64,000 bases of DNA from Ralstonia sp. NFACC01 (GCF_900115545.1 NZ_FOWV01000001.1:248001-312000); one strand, 5' to 3'. Shown: positions 1 through 9,304, numbered from the stretch's first letter. The notes: a model not told the origin generated them from the letters alone. A program made the numbers and translations.

Positions 1-1002
1 ACGCTGGTCCGCGCGGTCTGCATCATTCTGCCGTTGCTGCTGTGCGTGGCTTACCTGATCCTGTGGGAGCGCAAGCTGATCGGCTGGATGCACGTGCGTC
101 TGGGCCCGAACCGCGTGGGCCCAATGGGCCTGTTGCAGCCGATTGCCGACGTGCTCAAGCTGCTGCTCAAGGAAGTCATGGTGCCGAGCGCGGTCAGCCG
201 TGGGATGTACATCATTGCGCCGCTGATGGTGCTGATGCCCGCTGTGGCGATCTGGGCGGTGATTCCGTTCCAGGCTGAAGCCATGGTGTCGAACATCAAT
301 GCCGGCCTGCTGTACGTGATGGCGATCAGCTCGGTGGGTGTGTATGGCGTGATTCTGGCCGGCTGGGCTTCGAACTCCAAGTACGCGTTCCTGGGTGCGA
401 TGCGCGCCTCGGCGCAGATGATTTCATATGAAATCGCCATGGGCTTCGCGCTCGTGACGGTGCTGATGGTAACGGGCAGCTTGAATCTGTCGGACATCGT
501 TAACTCCCAGAACCGCGGTTTCTTTGCGGGTCACGGTATCAACATCCTTTCGTGGAACTGGCTGCCGCTGCTGCCGATGTTCGGCGTCTATTTCATCTCG
601 GGTGTGGCTGAAACGAACCGCCACCCGTTCGATGTGGTGGAGGGTGAATCCGAAATCGTGGCCGGCCACATGATCGAGTACTCGGGCATGGCGTTCGCGC
701 TGTTCTTCCTGGCCGAGTACATCAACATGATCGTGATCTCGGCGCTGACGGCGACGCTGTTTCTGGGCGGCTGGGCTTCGCCCATCGATGCACCGGTCCT
801 GAACTGGATTCCGGGCTTCTTCTGGCTGCTGATCAAGGTTTTCCTGCTGCTGTCGGTCTTTATCTGGCTGCGTGCATCGTTCCCGCGTTATCGCTATGAC
901 CAGATCATGCGTCTGGGCTGGAAGATCTTCATTCCGCTCACTGTGGGCTGGCTTGTCGTCGTCGCCATCTGGTTGGTGTCGCCGTGGAATATCTGGAAGT
1001 AA
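1..1002 (+). CDS. nuoH: NADH-quinone oxidoreductase subunit H (5' truncated)
   Basis: Membrane subunit of respiratory complex I that helps form the quinone-binding chamber and links the peripheral arm to the proton-pumping arm. The frame is open from base 1 with no stop, so the N-terminus lies outside the window; about 333 residues are visible, against roughly 350 usual. Visible family hallmarks are WERKLIGW-type and RLGPNRVGP motifs near the start, [15 protein letters not shown] in the middle loop, and [11 protein letters not shown] near the C-terminus. Multiple hydrophobic helices are present. nuoI follows after 20 bases, with a GGAAGG ribosome site, so this is one nuo operon. Identification is secure. 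Confidence 0.97.
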   Translation, partial: TLVRAVCIILPLLLCVAYLILWERKLIGWMHVRLGPNRVGPMGLLQPIADVLKLLLKEVMVPSAVSRGMYIIAPLMVLMPAVAIWAVIPFQAEAMVSNINAGLLYVMAISSVGVYGVILAGWASNSKYAFLGAMRASAQMISYEIAMGFALVTVLMVTGSLNLSDIVNSQNRGFFAGHGINILSWNWLPLLPMFGVYFISGVAETNRHPFDVVEGESEIVAGHMIEYSGMAFALFFLAEYINMIVISALTATLFLGGWASPIDAPVLNWIPGFFWLLIKVFLLLSVFIWLRASFPRYRYDQIMRLGWKIFIPLTVGWLVVVAIWLVSPWNIWK

Positions 1003-1022
1003 CGGGACAATAGGAAGGCACC

Positions 1023-1514
1023 ATGTTGCTTGCCATCAAGGAATTTTTTAACAGCCTGCTCCTGAAGGAACTCTTCAAGGGGCTGGCGCTGACCGGGCGC
1101 TACCTGTTTGCGCGCAAGATCACTGTTCTCTTTCCGGAAGAGAAGACGCCGCTGTCGCCGCGTTTCCGCGGTCTGCATGCACTGCGTCGCTATCCGAACG
1201 GCGAAGAACGATGCATCGCTTGCAAGCTGTGCGAAGCCGTTTGCCCGGCTCTGGCCATCACGATCGAGTCGGACCAGCGCGACGATGGCACTCGCCGCAC
1301 CACGCGCTACGACATCGACCTGACCAAATGTATTTTCTGCGGCTTCTGTGAAGAGGCTTGCCCGGTGGACGCCATCGTCGAGACGCACATCCTGGAATAC
1401 CACGGTGAAAAGCGCGGCGATCTGTATTTCACCAAAGACATGCTGCTGGCCGTGGGTGATCGCTTCGAGCCGGAAATTGCGGCCAACAAGGCGGCCGACG
1501 CAAAGTACCGCTGA
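1023..1514 (+). CDS. nuoI: NADH-quinone oxidoreductase subunit I (8Fe ferredoxin)
   Basis: Carries the two [4Fe-4S] clusters (N6a/N6b) that pass electrons toward cluster N2 in complex I. The 163-residue product has two classic ferredoxin motifs: Cys64, 67, 70 and 74 followed by Pro, and Cys103, 106, 109 and 113 followed by Pro. The N-terminal 30 residues are amphipathic and rest on the membrane arm. The start has GGAAGG eight bases upstream. Length is normal. The gene is followed by an unusually long intra-operon gap of 146 bases containing RNA hairpins before nuoJ. Confidence 0.97.
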   Translation: MLLAIKEFFNSLLLKELFKGLALTGRYLFARKITVLFPEEKTPLSPRFRGLHALRRYPNGEERCIACKLCEAVCPALAITIESDQRDDGTRRTTRYDIDLTKCIFCGFCEEACPVDAIVETHILEYHGEKRGDLYFTKDMLLAVGDRFEPEIAANKAADAKYR

Positions 1515-1562
1515 TTCAGAACGTCCGCCGTGCGGTTGGCGGGCGGTGCAGTTGACATCCCG

Positions 1563-1616
1563 GTTGGACAACGGCTCTTCGAGAGCCAACCAGTTGCGAT
1601 GGCATCACGCCATCGC
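1563..1616 (+). other. Two hairpins in the nuoI-nuoJ spacer
   Basis: GGCTCT (1573-1578) pairs with AGAGCC (1582-1587). A competing outer pairing joins GGTTGG (1563-1568) to CCAACC (1586-1591). Downstream, GCGATGGC (1596-1603) and GCCATCGC (1609-1616) form a perfect 8-bp stem with a five-base loop. Neither stem has a T-tract, so a terminator is unlikely. RNA processing or differential stability within the operon is more plausible, by inference. Confidence 0.6.
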
Positions 1617-1660
1617 GGCTTTGGACAAGCGCGTGCCGCAAAACGGCCCGTGCCAGGATC

Positions 1661-2293
1661 ATGGAAATCACGACGATCATCTTCTACTGTTTCGCGCTCG
1701 TGCTGGTGCTCGCAGCGCTGAAGGTCATCACCGCGAAGAACCCGGTGCACGCGGCGCTGTTCCTCGTGCTCTCGTTCTTTACCGCGGCGGCGATCTGGAT
1801 GCTGCTCAAGGCGGAGTTCCTCGCCATCACGCTGGTGCTGGTCTACGTGGGGGCAGTGATGGTGCTGTTCCTGTTCGTGGTGATGATGATCGATATCGAC
1901 ATCGAGCACCTGCGGCGCGATTTCTGGACCTACGTGCCGATGGCAGCCTTCGTGGGCGTGGTCATCATCCTGGAAATGGCCGTCGTGCTGACCAAGACCT
2001 TCATGGGTCGCGTACAGCCCGTGCAGGAGCTGCCGAAGGGCTTTAACGGTCCGAATACGCAGGCGCTCGGGAAGCTTATCTATACCGATTACATCTATGC
2101 CTTTGAAGTGGCTGGCGCAGTGCTGCTGCTGGCCATTGTTGCGGCAGTGGCTCTGACTGCCCGCCGCCGCAAGGACACCAAGGCCCAGAACGTGTCCGAT
2201 CAAATCCGCGTGAAGCGCAAGGACCGCGTCCGTCTGGTCTCGATGCCGTCTGAGAAGTCGGCTGGCGCAGCTTCGGCTGAATCCAAGAGCTGA
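1661..2293 (+). CDS. nuoJ: NADH-quinone oxidoreductase subunit J
   Basis: Antiporter-associated membrane subunit of complex I. The 210-residue protein has about five transmembrane helices. The third is the conserved segment [15 protein letters not shown] around residues 65-80, the signature of this family. The C-terminal 35 residues are charged and cytoplasmic. ATG at 1661 is preceded by AGGATC. It lies between nuoI and nuoK, the standard order. No anomaly is seen in the gene itself. Confidence 0.96.
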   Translation: MEITTIIFYCFALVLVLAALKVITAKNPVHAALFLVLSFFTAAAIWMLLKAEFLAITLVLVYVGAVMVLFLFVVMMIDIDIEHLRRDFWTYVPMAAFVGVVIILEMAVVLTKTFMGRVQPVQELPKGFNGPNTQALGKLIYTDYIYAFEVAGAVLLLAIVAAVALTARRRKDTKAQNVSDQIRVKRKDRVRLVSMPSEKSAGAASAESKS

Positions 2294-2310
2294 GCCCCGG
2301 GAGAACTCAT

Positions 2311-2622
2311 ATGTCTTCGCTATCCCTTGCCCATTACCTCGTGCTCGGCGCGGTGCTGTTTGCCATCAGCATCGTCGGCATTTTCCTGAACCGCAAGAAC
2401 GTCATCGTGCTGTTGATGGCGATCGAACTGATGTTGCTGGCGGTTAACCTGAACTTCGTCGCGTTCTCCCATTACTTGGGCGATCTGGCGGGGCAGGTGT
2501 TCGTATTTTTCATCCTGACGGTGGCCGCGGCGGAATCCGCGATTGGTCTCGCCATTCTGGTGGTGCTGTTCCGTAATCTGGATACCATCAACGTCGACGA
2601 TCTGGACAGCCTGAAGGGCTGA
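2311..2622 (+). CDS. nuoK: NADH-quinone oxidoreductase subunit K
   Basis: Small complex I membrane subunit (103 residues; family about 101) with three transmembrane helices related to MrpC antiporter subunits. Buried glutamates expected for the proton path are visible in [10 protein letters not shown] and in [10 protein letters not shown]. The start codon is preceded by GGGAGA. The gene is 17 bases after nuoJ and 29 bases before nuoL, as expected for a translationally coordinated operon. Confidence 0.97.
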   Translation: MSSLSLAHYLVLGAVLFAISIVGIFLNRKNVIVLLMAIELMLLAVNLNFVAFSHYLGDLAGQVFVFFILTVAAAESAIGLAILVVLFRNLDTINVDDLDSLKG

Positions 2623-2651
2623 CCTCCGCATCCACCTATAAGAAGCGTTCC

Positions 2652-4712
2652 ATGGCTACCACGCTCAACCCCAACCTGCTGCTGGCGATCCCGCTCGCGC
2701 CGCTGGCCGGCGCGGCGATCGCCGGGCTGTTCGGCACCAAGTTCTTTGGCGAGAAGATCGGCCGCACGGCATCCCACAGCGTCACCATCCTTGGTGTTGC
2801 GATCGCCTTCATTCTGTCGGCGCTGACGCTGTCCGACGTTATCAATGGCGCCGGTTACAACGGCACCGTCTATGAATGGATGACGGTGGGCTCGCTGAAG
2901 ATGGAAGTCGGCTTCCTCATCGATTCGCTTACGGCGATGATGATGTGCGTGGTGACCTTCGTCTCGCTGATGGTGCACATCTACACCATCGGCTACATGG
3001 CGGAAGACGACGGCTACAACCGTTTCTTCGCGTACATCTCTCTGTTCACCTTCTCGATGTTGATGCTCGTGATGAGCAACAACTTCCTGCAGCTGTTCTT
3101 TGGTTGGGAAGCGGTGGGTCTGGTGTCGTACCTGCTGATCGGCTTCTGGTTCAAGCGCCCGACGGCCATCTACGCCAACATGAAGGCGTTCCTGGTCAAC
3201 CGCGTGGGTGACTTCGGCTTCGTGCTCGGCATCGGCTTGCTGCTTGCCTACAGCGGCAGCCTGAGCTACGCCGACGTGTTTGCCGCCCGCGACAACCTGG
3301 CCACGGTCGGCTTCCCCGGCACCGATTGGCACATGCTGACGGTCGCCTGTATCTGCCTGTTCATTGGTGCGATGGGTAAATCGGCGCAGTTCCCGCTGCA
3401 CGTATGGCTGCCGGACTCGATGGAAGGTCCGACCCCGATTTCCGCACTGATTCACGCGGCCACTATGGTGACTGCCGGTATTTTCATGGTCGCGCGCATG
3501 TCGCCGCTGTTCGAGTTGTCGGACACCGCGCTGTCATTCGTGCTGATCATCGGCGCCATCACTGCGCTGTTCATGGGTTTCCTGGGCATCATCCAGACCG
3601 ACATCAAGCGGGTGGTGGCGTACTCCACGCTGTCCCAGCTGGGCTACATGACCGTCGCGCTGGGCGCATCGGCTTATCAAGTGGCCGTGTTCCACCTGAT
3701 GACGCACGCGTTTTTCAAGGCGCTGCTGTTCCTCGGCGCGGGCTCGGTCATTATCGGCATGCATCACGATCAGGACATGCGCAACATGGGCGGCCTGCGC
3801 AAGTACATGCCGATCACATGGCTGACGTCGCTGGTGGGGTCGCTGGCGTTGATCGGCACGCCGTTCTTTGCAGGTTTCTATTCGAAGGACTCGATCATCG
3901 AAGCGGTGCGTGAATCGCACCTGCCGGGCGCTGGTTTCGCTTACTGGGCGGTACTGGCCGGTGTGTTCGTGACCGCGTTCTACTCGTTCCGCATGTACTT
4001 CCTGGTGTTTCACGGTGAAGAGCGGTTCGGCAAGGAAGACTCGCATCACGAAGGCAATCACGTGGATGAAGAAGAGACCGCCGACCATCACCACGGTTTG
4101 GCCCCGGGGCAGAAGCCGCACGAGTCGCCGTGGGTGGTGACGGTGCCGCTGGTCCTGCTGGCGATTCCGTCGGTCATCATCGGTGCAATGGCAATCCAGC
4201 CGATGCTGTTCGGCGAGTTCTTCAAGCACGGTGTGGTGTTTTCGGAAGTCATCTTCAATGCTGACAACCACGAAGCAATGAAGGTGTTGGCCGACGACTT
4301 CCACGGCTGGGTCGAGATGGCGCTGCACGGCTTCACGTCGGCCCCGTTCATCCTGCTGCTGGCCGGTGTCGTGTTGTCGTGGTTCTTCTACCTCAAGCGT
4401 CCGGATATTCCGGCAGCAATTGCCCAGCGCTTCTCCGGTGTCTACAAGCTGCTGGACAACAAGTACTACATGGACAAGATCAACGAGATCGTCTTCGCCA
4501 ACGGTGCGGTCAAGTTTGGCCGTGGCCTGTGGAAGGGCGGCGATCAGGGCGTGATCGACGGTGTTGTCGTCAATGGCAGCGCACGTCTGGTGGGCTGGTT
4601 CGCGACTGTCGTGCGCCTGCTCCAGTCCGGCTTCATCTATGACTATGCGTTCGCGATGATCATCGGCACGGTTGGGCTGCTGACGTATTTCGTGTTCCTG
4701 GCAGGCAAATAA
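2652..4712 (+). CDS. nuoL: NADH-quinone oxidoreductase subunit L
   Basis: Distal antiporter-like proton channel of complex I. The 686-residue product has many hydrophobic helices. Family motifs include FFGWEAVGLVSYLLIGFW near residue 150, AQFPLHVWLPDSMEGPTPIS near 250 and LIHAATMVTAGIF just after, holding the conserved Glu, Lys and His of the proton channel. A His/Asp/Glu-rich cytoplasmic loop sits around residues 455-485 (HHEGNHVDEEETADHHHG), a variable region in this family. The C-terminal part matches the long lateral helix. Start has GAAGCG upstream. Confidence 0.97.
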   Translation: MATTLNPNLLLAIPLAPLAGAAIAGLFGTKFFGEKIGRTASHSVTILGVAIAFILSALTLSDVINGAGYNGTVYEWMTVGSLKMEVGFLIDSLTAMMMCVVTFVSLMVHIYTIGYMAEDDGYNRFFAYISLFTFSMLMLVMSNNFLQLFFGWEAVGLVSYLLIGFWFKRPTAIYANMKAFLVNRVGDFGFVLGIGLLLAYSGSLSYADVFAARDNLATVGFPGTDWHMLTVACICLFIGAMGKSAQFPLHVWLPDSMEGPTPISALIHAATMVTAGIFMVARMSPLFELSDTALSFVLIIGAITALFMGFLGIIQTDIKRVVAYSTLSQLGYMTVALGASAYQVAVFHLMTHAFFKALLFLGAGSVIIGMHHDQDMRNMGGLRKYMPITWLTSLVGSLALIGTPFFAGFYSKDSIIEAVRESHLPGAGFAYWAVLAGVFVTAFYSFRMYFLVFHGEERFGKEDSHHEGNHVDEEETADHHHGLAPGQKPHESPWVVTVPLVLLAIPSVIIGAMAIQPMLFGEFFKHGVVFSEVIFNADNHEAMKVLADDFHGWVEMALHGFTSAPFILLLAGVVLSWFFYLKRPDIPAAIAQRFSGVYKLLDNKYYMDKINEIVFANGAVKFGRGLWKGGDQGVIDGVVVNGSARLVGWFATVVRLLQSGFIYDYAFAMIIGTVGLLTYFVFLAGK

Positions 4713-4724
4713 GGGATTACAAAA

Positions 4725-6191
4725 ATGGTTCTGTCTTTTGCGATCTGGCTGCCGATCTTCTTCGGCGTGCTGGTGCTGGCCTCGGGCTCAGACCGCAATC
4801 CCGGTTATGTCCGCTGGATGTCGCTGATCGGCTCGCTGATCAGCTTTGTGATGACGCTGCCGCTGATCACGCGTTTCGATAAGACGACGGCTGCAATGCA
4901 GTTCGTCGAGAAATCGTCGTGGATCGAGCGCTTCCACATCAGCTACTACCTAGGTGTCGACGGCATCTCGATGTGGTTCGTGGTGCTGACCGCATTCATC
5001 ACCGTCATCGTGGTGATTGCCGCGTGGGAAGTGATCACCGAGCGCGTGGCGCAGTACATGGCCGCGTTCCTCATCCTGTCGGGCCTGATGATCGGCGTGT
5101 TTGCGTCGCTCGACGGTCTGCTGTTCTACGTGTTCTTCGAAGCCACGCTGATCCCGATGTACATCATCATCGGCGTGTGGGGCGGTCCGAACCGCGTCTA
5201 TGCGGCATTCAAGTTCTTCCTGTACACGCTGCTTGGCTCGTTGTTGACGCTGGTTGCGCTGCTTTATCTGTACTTCCACAGTGGCACGTTCGAGATCCTG
5301 CAATGGCATCAGGTCAAGCTGTCGATGAACGAGCAGATCCTGATCTTCCTCGCGTTCTTCATGGCCTTCGCCGTGAAGGTGCCGATGTGGCCGGTGCACA
5401 CGTGGCTGCCGGACGCTCACGTGGAGGCGCCGACCGGTGGTTCCGTGGTGCTGGCCGCCATCATGCTGAAGCTGGGCGCCTACGGTTTCCTGCGGTTCTC
5501 GTTGCCGATCGCCCCGGATGCCAGCCATAGCCTGTCTGCATTCATCATTGCGATTTCGCTGGTCGCCGTGATCTACATCGGCTTGGTCGCGCTGGTGCAG
5601 GCCGACATGAAGAAGCTGGTCGCATATTCGTCGATCGCGCACATGGGCTTCGTCACGCTGGGCTTCTTCATCTTCAACGAGATCGGTGTCGAGGGCGGTA
5701 TCGTTCAGATGATCTCGCACGGCTTCATCTCAGGCGCAATGTTCCTGTGCATTGGCGTGTTGTATGACCGCGTGCACTCGCGTCAGATTGCCGATTACGG
5801 CGGTGTGGTGAACACCATGCCGAAGTTCGCGGCGCTGTCGGTCTTCTTTGCGATGGCCAACTGCGGCCTGCCGGCAACCTCGGGCTTCGTCGGCGAATTC
5901 ATGGTGATCCTGGGTTCGGTCAAGTTCAACTTCTGGATTGGCCTGTTGGCCGCCACGGCGCTGATCTTTGGCGCAGCGTATTCGCTGTGGATGGTCAAGC
6001 GCGTGATCTTCGGTGATGTGACCCACGAGCATGTGGCCGAGCTGAAGGACCTGAATTGCCGCGAGTTCTTCATGTTGGGCGTGCTCGCGATCGCCACCCT
6101 GTACATGGGCCTGTATCCGAAGCCCTTCACCGATGTCATGCATGCGTCCGTGGTCAACCTGCTGACCCACGTGGCTCAGTCGAAGCTGTAA
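4725..6191 (+). CDS. nuoM: NADH-quinone oxidoreductase subunit M
   Basis: Second antiporter-like proton channel of complex I, 488 residues with about 14 transmembrane helices. Visible hallmarks are FFEATLIPMYIIIGVWGG near residue 140, KVPMWPVHTWLPDAHVEAPT near 220, and LGAYGFLRFSLPIAPDA. The conserved Glu in the first motif and Lys in the second are present. The start is 12 bases after the nuoL stop. Length and composition are normal for Burkholderiales. Confidence 0.97.
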   Translation: MVLSFAIWLPIFFGVLVLASGSDRNPGYVRWMSLIGSLISFVMTLPLITRFDKTTAAMQFVEKSSWIERFHISYYLGVDGISMWFVVLTAFITVIVVIAAWEVITERVAQYMAAFLILSGLMIGVFASLDGLLFYVFFEATLIPMYIIIGVWGGPNRVYAAFKFFLYTLLGSLLTLVALLYLYFHSGTFEILQWHQVKLSMNEQILIFLAFFMAFAVKVPMWPVHTWLPDAHVEAPTGGSVVLAAIMLKLGAYGFLRFSLPIAPDASHSLSAFIIAISLVAVIYIGLVALVQADMKKLVAYSSIAHMGFVTLGFFIFNEIGVEGGIVQMISHGFISGAMFLCIGVLYDRVHSRQIADYGGVVNTMPKFAALSVFFAMANCGLPATSGFVGEFMVILGSVKFNFWIGLLAATALIFGAAYSLWMVKRVIFGDVTHEHVAELKDLNCREFFMLGVLAIATLYMGLYPKPFTDVMHASVVNLLTHVAQSKL

Positions 6192-6207
6192 GCAGCGAGA
6201 AGAAACT

Positions 6208-7683
6208 ATGCAATCGTCCTCCTCTATTGCGGCTTTTGCCCCAATCGTTTTTCTCGCGCTGGGCATCGGTGCCGTCAACTGGATTGACTTGGCACGCGGC
6301 CAGAAACGAAGCAGCGTGGCGTATCCGGTTTCGTTGGTGATTACGCTGGTTCTGGCCGTTTGGTTCGCGTTGAACGCCGCGAACGGTGAGACGCACTACG
6401 TCTTCGGCAACATGGCCGTGATCGATCCGATGGCCAACGTGCTGGCGTCGTTCTGTGCGCTGACGCTGTTTGCCACACTGGTGTACACCCGCCGCTATCT
6501 CGCCGACCGTGACATGTATGCAGGCGAGTTCTACATGTTCGCCTTGTTTACGCTGGGTGGTCAGGTGGTGATGATCACCGGCAACAATTTCCTCGTGCTC
6601 TATCTGGGCCTGGAACTGCTGTCGCTGGCGTCGTACACGCTGGTAGCGTTGCGTCGCCGTTCGAACGTGTCGTCCGAATCGGCCATGAAGTATTTCATTC
6701 TGGGCGCACTCGCATCGGGCCTGTTGCTGTACGGCATGTCGATGCTGTACGGCGCGACCGGCTCGCTGGAGCTGGGCAAGGTGTTTGACGCGATCAAGAA
6801 CGGCGAGATCAACAAGACGATCCTCGTGTTCGGCGTGGTGTTCATCGTTGCTGGCCTGGGCTTCAAGCTGGGTGTGGCGCCGTTCCACATGTGGGTGCCC
6901 GACGTGTACCAAGGCTCGCCGACGGCTGTGACGCTGCTGATTGCCGGCGCACCGAAGGTCGCCGCGTTTGCAATGACGTTTCGCATTCTGGTGGAAGGCT
7001 TGCTGCCGCTGGCATTTGACTGGCAGAACATGCTGATCGTGCTGGCCGTCGTGTCGCTGGCTATCGGCAATATCACGGGCGTTGTTCAGACCAATTTCAA
7101 GCGTCTGCTGGGCTACTCCACCGTCTCACACATGGGCTTTCTGCTGCTCGGCTTGGTGGCGGGCGTCAGCTCCGCCAAACCGGACCTGACGGCCCAGGCT
7201 TACAGCGCGTCGATGTTCTATGCGATCACCTACGTGCTGACCGCATTGGGTGGCTTCGGCATGATCCTGCTGCTTGCACGCAAGGGCTATGAGGCAGAAG
7301 AGATTGCCGACCTCAAAGGCTTGTCGAAAAAGAGTCCGTGGTTTGCGCTGCTGATGCTGTTCATCATGATGTCGCTGGCCGGCTTGCCGCCGACGGTTGG
7401 CTTCTACGCCAAGCTGTCGGTCCTGGGTGCGGTGGTCGATGCCGGTATGCCTTGGCTGGCCGTCGTGGCCGTGCTGTTCTCGCTGGTCGGTGCGTTTTAC
7501 TACCTGCGCGTCATCAAGGTTATGTACTTTGATGCGCCGGCAGACGATGGCCCCGTGGAGGCCACCTTTGGCCTGCGCTCGCTGCTGTCGGTCAATGGCC
7601 TGTTGGTGTTGTTGCTGGGTATCTTCCCGGCCGGTCTGATGGCCGTGTGCTATCAGGCAATCCGCCTGACGCTGGCTTCATAA
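6208..7683 (+). CDS. nuoN: NADH-quinone oxidoreductase subunit N
   Basis: Third antiporter-like proton channel of complex I, 491 residues. Motifs include LYLGLELLSLASYTLVAL near residue 135, GVAPFHMWVPDVYQGSPT near 230, and a later GYSTVSHMGF helix. It is the last recognised structural nuo gene and is followed ten bases later by a DUF2818 gene, an arrangement familiar in Burkholderiales. The start codon has a GAGAAG ribosome site. Identification is secure. Confidence 0.97.
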   Translation: MQSSSSIAAFAPIVFLALGIGAVNWIDLARGQKRSSVAYPVSLVITLVLAVWFALNAANGETHYVFGNMAVIDPMANVLASFCALTLFATLVYTRRYLADRDMYAGEFYMFALFTLGGQVVMITGNNFLVLYLGLELLSLASYTLVALRRRSNVSSESAMKYFILGALASGLLLYGMSMLYGATGSLELGKVFDAIKNGEINKTILVFGVVFIVAGLGFKLGVAPFHMWVPDVYQGSPTAVTLLIAGAPKVAAFAMTFRILVEGLLPLAFDWQNMLIVLAVVSLAIGNITGVVQTNFKRLLGYSTVSHMGFLLLGLVAGVSSAKPDLTAQAYSASMFYAITYVLTALGGFGMILLLARKGYEAEEIADLKGLSKKSPWFALLMLFIMMSLAGLPPTVGFYAKLSVLGAVVDAGMPWLAVVAVLFSLVGAFYYLRVIKVMYFDAPADDGPVEATFGLRSLLSVNGLLVLLLGIFPAGLMAVCYQAIRLTLAS

Positions 7684-7693
7684 GCTGAGCACC

Positions 7694-8008
7694 GTGAGCA
7701 CTTCGACGGGCGGTCTGTTTGTCATCGTGTTGGCACTGATCTGTGCCAACCTGCCGTTCGTCAACCAACGCGTGCTGGCGCTGGTGCCGGCACGCTGGCC
7801 GCGCAAGCCGTTCTGGCTGCGCGGCACCGAGCTGATTGCCATGTATGTTGTGGTGGGGCTGATCGGCTTTGGTATCGAATCGAGCCAGGGCAATGCGTTC
7901 CCGCAAGGCTGGCAGTTTTATGCGATCACCGCTTGCCTGATGCTGGTGTTCGCGTTTCCCGGCTTCACTTGGCAATACCTGGTTCGCCATCCCCGCGATT
8001 CCCGTTAA
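7694..8008 (+). CDS. DUF2818 family small membrane protein
   Basis: 104-residue protein beginning at a GTG ten bases after the nuoN stop. It has three predicted hydrophobic helices: residues about 6-22, a segment around IAMYVVVGLIGFGIE, and one near ITACLMLVFAFPGF. Between them lies a basic loop (ARWPRKPFWLRG). The family is known mainly from betaproteobacteria immediately downstream of nuoN and has no established function. Co-transcription suggests a role in complex I assembly or as an accessory subunit, but that is inference from position only. Confidence 0.85.
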   Translation: MSTSTGGLFVIVLALICANLPFVNQRVLALVPARWPRKPFWLRGTELIAMYVVVGLIGFGIESSQGNAFPQGWQFYAITACLMLVFAFPGFTWQYLVRHPRDSR

Positions 8009-8052
8009 ATCCCGCCGGGCAGGTCCTCGCTGTCTCGGCATGAGAGAGCGCC

Positions 8053-8664
8053 ATGTCCGATCACACCCCGCTGAACGCCACCTCTGATGCGACGCAGGAC
8101 CAGGATGCCGGTCTGCGCGAGACGCAGGTCGCCTCTGCGTTGATGCACCAGGGCAAATTTCTCACGCTCAAGCAAGACATCGTTCGCCTGCCGGACGGCC
8201 GCAATGCCAGCCGCGAATACCTCATCCATCCGGGCGCGGTCATGATGATTCCGCTGTTCGATGACGGGACGGTGCTGATGGAACGTCAGTTCCGTTACCC
8301 GGTCGGTAAGGTGATGATTGAATTCCCGGCCGGCAAGCTCGATCCGCAGGAAGGCGCGCTCACATGCGGCAAGCGCGAACTGCGCGAGGAAACCGGCTAC
8401 ACGGCCGAACGCTGGGACTACCTCACGCGCATTCACCCGGTCATTTCGTATTCCACCGAGTTCATCGACATCTATCTTGCCCGCGATCTCAAGCAGGGTG
8501 TGGCAATGTTGGATGAGGGCGAATTTCTCGAGACCTTCGTCACGCCGGCCGGCCAATTGATCGATTGGGTGCGCGAAGGCAAGATTTCCGACGTGAAGAC
8601 CATTATCGGCACGTTCTGGCTTGAGAAGATTTTGTCAGGTGCCTGGGCGCCGGGTGCCGTCTGA
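8053..8664 (+). CDS. Nudix hydrolase, ADP-ribose pyrophosphatase type
   Basis: Hydrolyses nucleoside diphosphates linked to another moiety, most likely ADP-ribose to AMP and ribose 5-phosphate. The 203-residue product contains a complete 23-residue Nudix box at residues 94-116 (G94, E100, then RELREETG), which binds the catalytic Mg2+. The substrate assignment comes from resemblance to NudF-type proteins (QFRYPVGKVMIEFPAGK before the box) and is less certain than the fold. It lies 44 bases after DUF2818 and may be the last gene transcribed with nuo. The start is preceded by GAGAGCGCC. Confidence 0.88.
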   Translation: MSDHTPLNATSDATQDQDAGLRETQVASALMHQGKFLTLKQDIVRLPDGRNASREYLIHPGAVMMIPLFDDGTVLMERQFRYPVGKVMIEFPAGKLDPQEGALTCGKRELREETGYTAERWDYLTRIHPVISYSTEFIDIYLARDLKQGVAMLDEGEFLETFVTPAGQLIDWVREGKISDVKTIIGTFWLEKILSGAWAPGAV

Positions 8665-8718
8665 TGTGCTTATAGCCGTCGCTTAAACACACCCTTTTCC
8701 TGCCGTTGTTACCATAGC

Positions 8719-8752
8719 GAACGGTCGTGCGAAAAAATTAGCACGACCGTTC
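8719..8752. promoter_or_regulatory. Perfect 12-bp inverted repeat, TetR-type operator candidate
   Basis: GAACGGTCGTGC (8719-8730) and GCACGACCGTTC (8741-8752) are exact reverse complements separated by ten AT-rich bases. Each arm is itself nearly symmetric about an ACG-NN-CGT core, as expected for two TetR-family operators. The right arm overlaps the -35 box of the promoter below. A terminator is less likely because no T-tract follows the stem. Confidence 0.65.
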
Positions 8753-8778
8753 ACAAATTTTCGAATCGGGGATACACT
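8750..8778 (+). promoter_or_regulatory. Sigma-70-like promoter for DUF1178 / acyl-CoA dehydrogenase genes
   Basis: TTCACA (8750-8755), a 17-base spacer and TACACT (8773-8778) lie 24 bases before the DUF1178 start. The -35 box shares three bases with the inverted repeat, so repressor binding there would block polymerase. Confidence 0.6.
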
Positions 8779-8801
8779 CATCCCCATGCGCTGGACCGAT
8801 C

Positions 8802-9263
8802 ATGAAAGTGCTGGACCTCCGCTGTGCCAATGACCACCGCTTCGAAGGCTGGTTCGGCTCCGATGCCGACCTGCAATCGCAGCAAGAACGCGGGCTGTTG
8901 ACGTGTCCTGTCTGCGGTCACAACGAGGTTGAGCGCTTGCCGAGTGCGCCGCGCCTGAATCTGTCGTCGTCACGAACGGAGGCTGCCCAAAAGGGCGCTG
9001 CCGCCAAGACAGCCGAAGGTGAGGGCGGTGTATCCACAACCCTGCAACAGCTCTACCTGAAAGCCGTGCGCCATGTCCTTGCGAATACCGAGGACGTCGG
9101 CGAGCGGTTTGCAGAGGAGGCGCGCCGCATGCACTACAACGAGGCGCCGGAGCGGGGCATTCGCGGGACGACGTCTCGGGAGGAAGCGCAGGAACTGGCC
9201 GAGGAAGGCATCGACGTGATGCCGCTGTTGGTGCCCGACGCGCTCAAGCAACCCGTGCACTAG
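8802..9263 (+). CDS. DUF1178 family zinc-ribbon-like protein
   Basis: 153-residue protein of unknown function. The first 50 residues match the DUF1178 pattern: MKVLDLRC, then HRFEGWFGS, then a CPVCG pair that with Cys8 could bind zinc. The middle is low complexity (Ser/Ala/Thr), and the C-terminal half is charged and helical (GERFAEEARRMHYNEA, then RGIRGTTSREEAQEL). It stands 84 bases before two acyl-CoA dehydrogenase genes on the same strand, behind one promoter; a shared role is possible but unsupported by sequence. Family assignment is good. Confidence 0.85.
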   Translation: MKVLDLRCANDHRFEGWFGSDADLQSQQERGLLTCPVCGHNEVERLPSAPRLNLSSSRTEAAQKGAAAKTAEGEGGVSTTLQQLYLKAVRHVLANTEDVGERFAEEARRMHYNEAPERGIRGTTSREEAQELAEEGIDVMPLLVPDALKQPVH

Positions 9264-9304
9264 CAGCCTCGATTCAGGTCCGCGCCGGTCCGACAGAACG
9301 TTCT

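Noticed and set aside
1550-1580. TTGACA at 1552-1557 as a promoter for nuoJ
   Set aside because: No -10 box lies 16-18 bases downstream; the bases there form part of the hairpins.
2472-3455. Long minus-strand frame opposite nuoK/nuoL
   Set aside because: His/Gln/Arg-rich translation typical of antisense to high-GC membrane genes.
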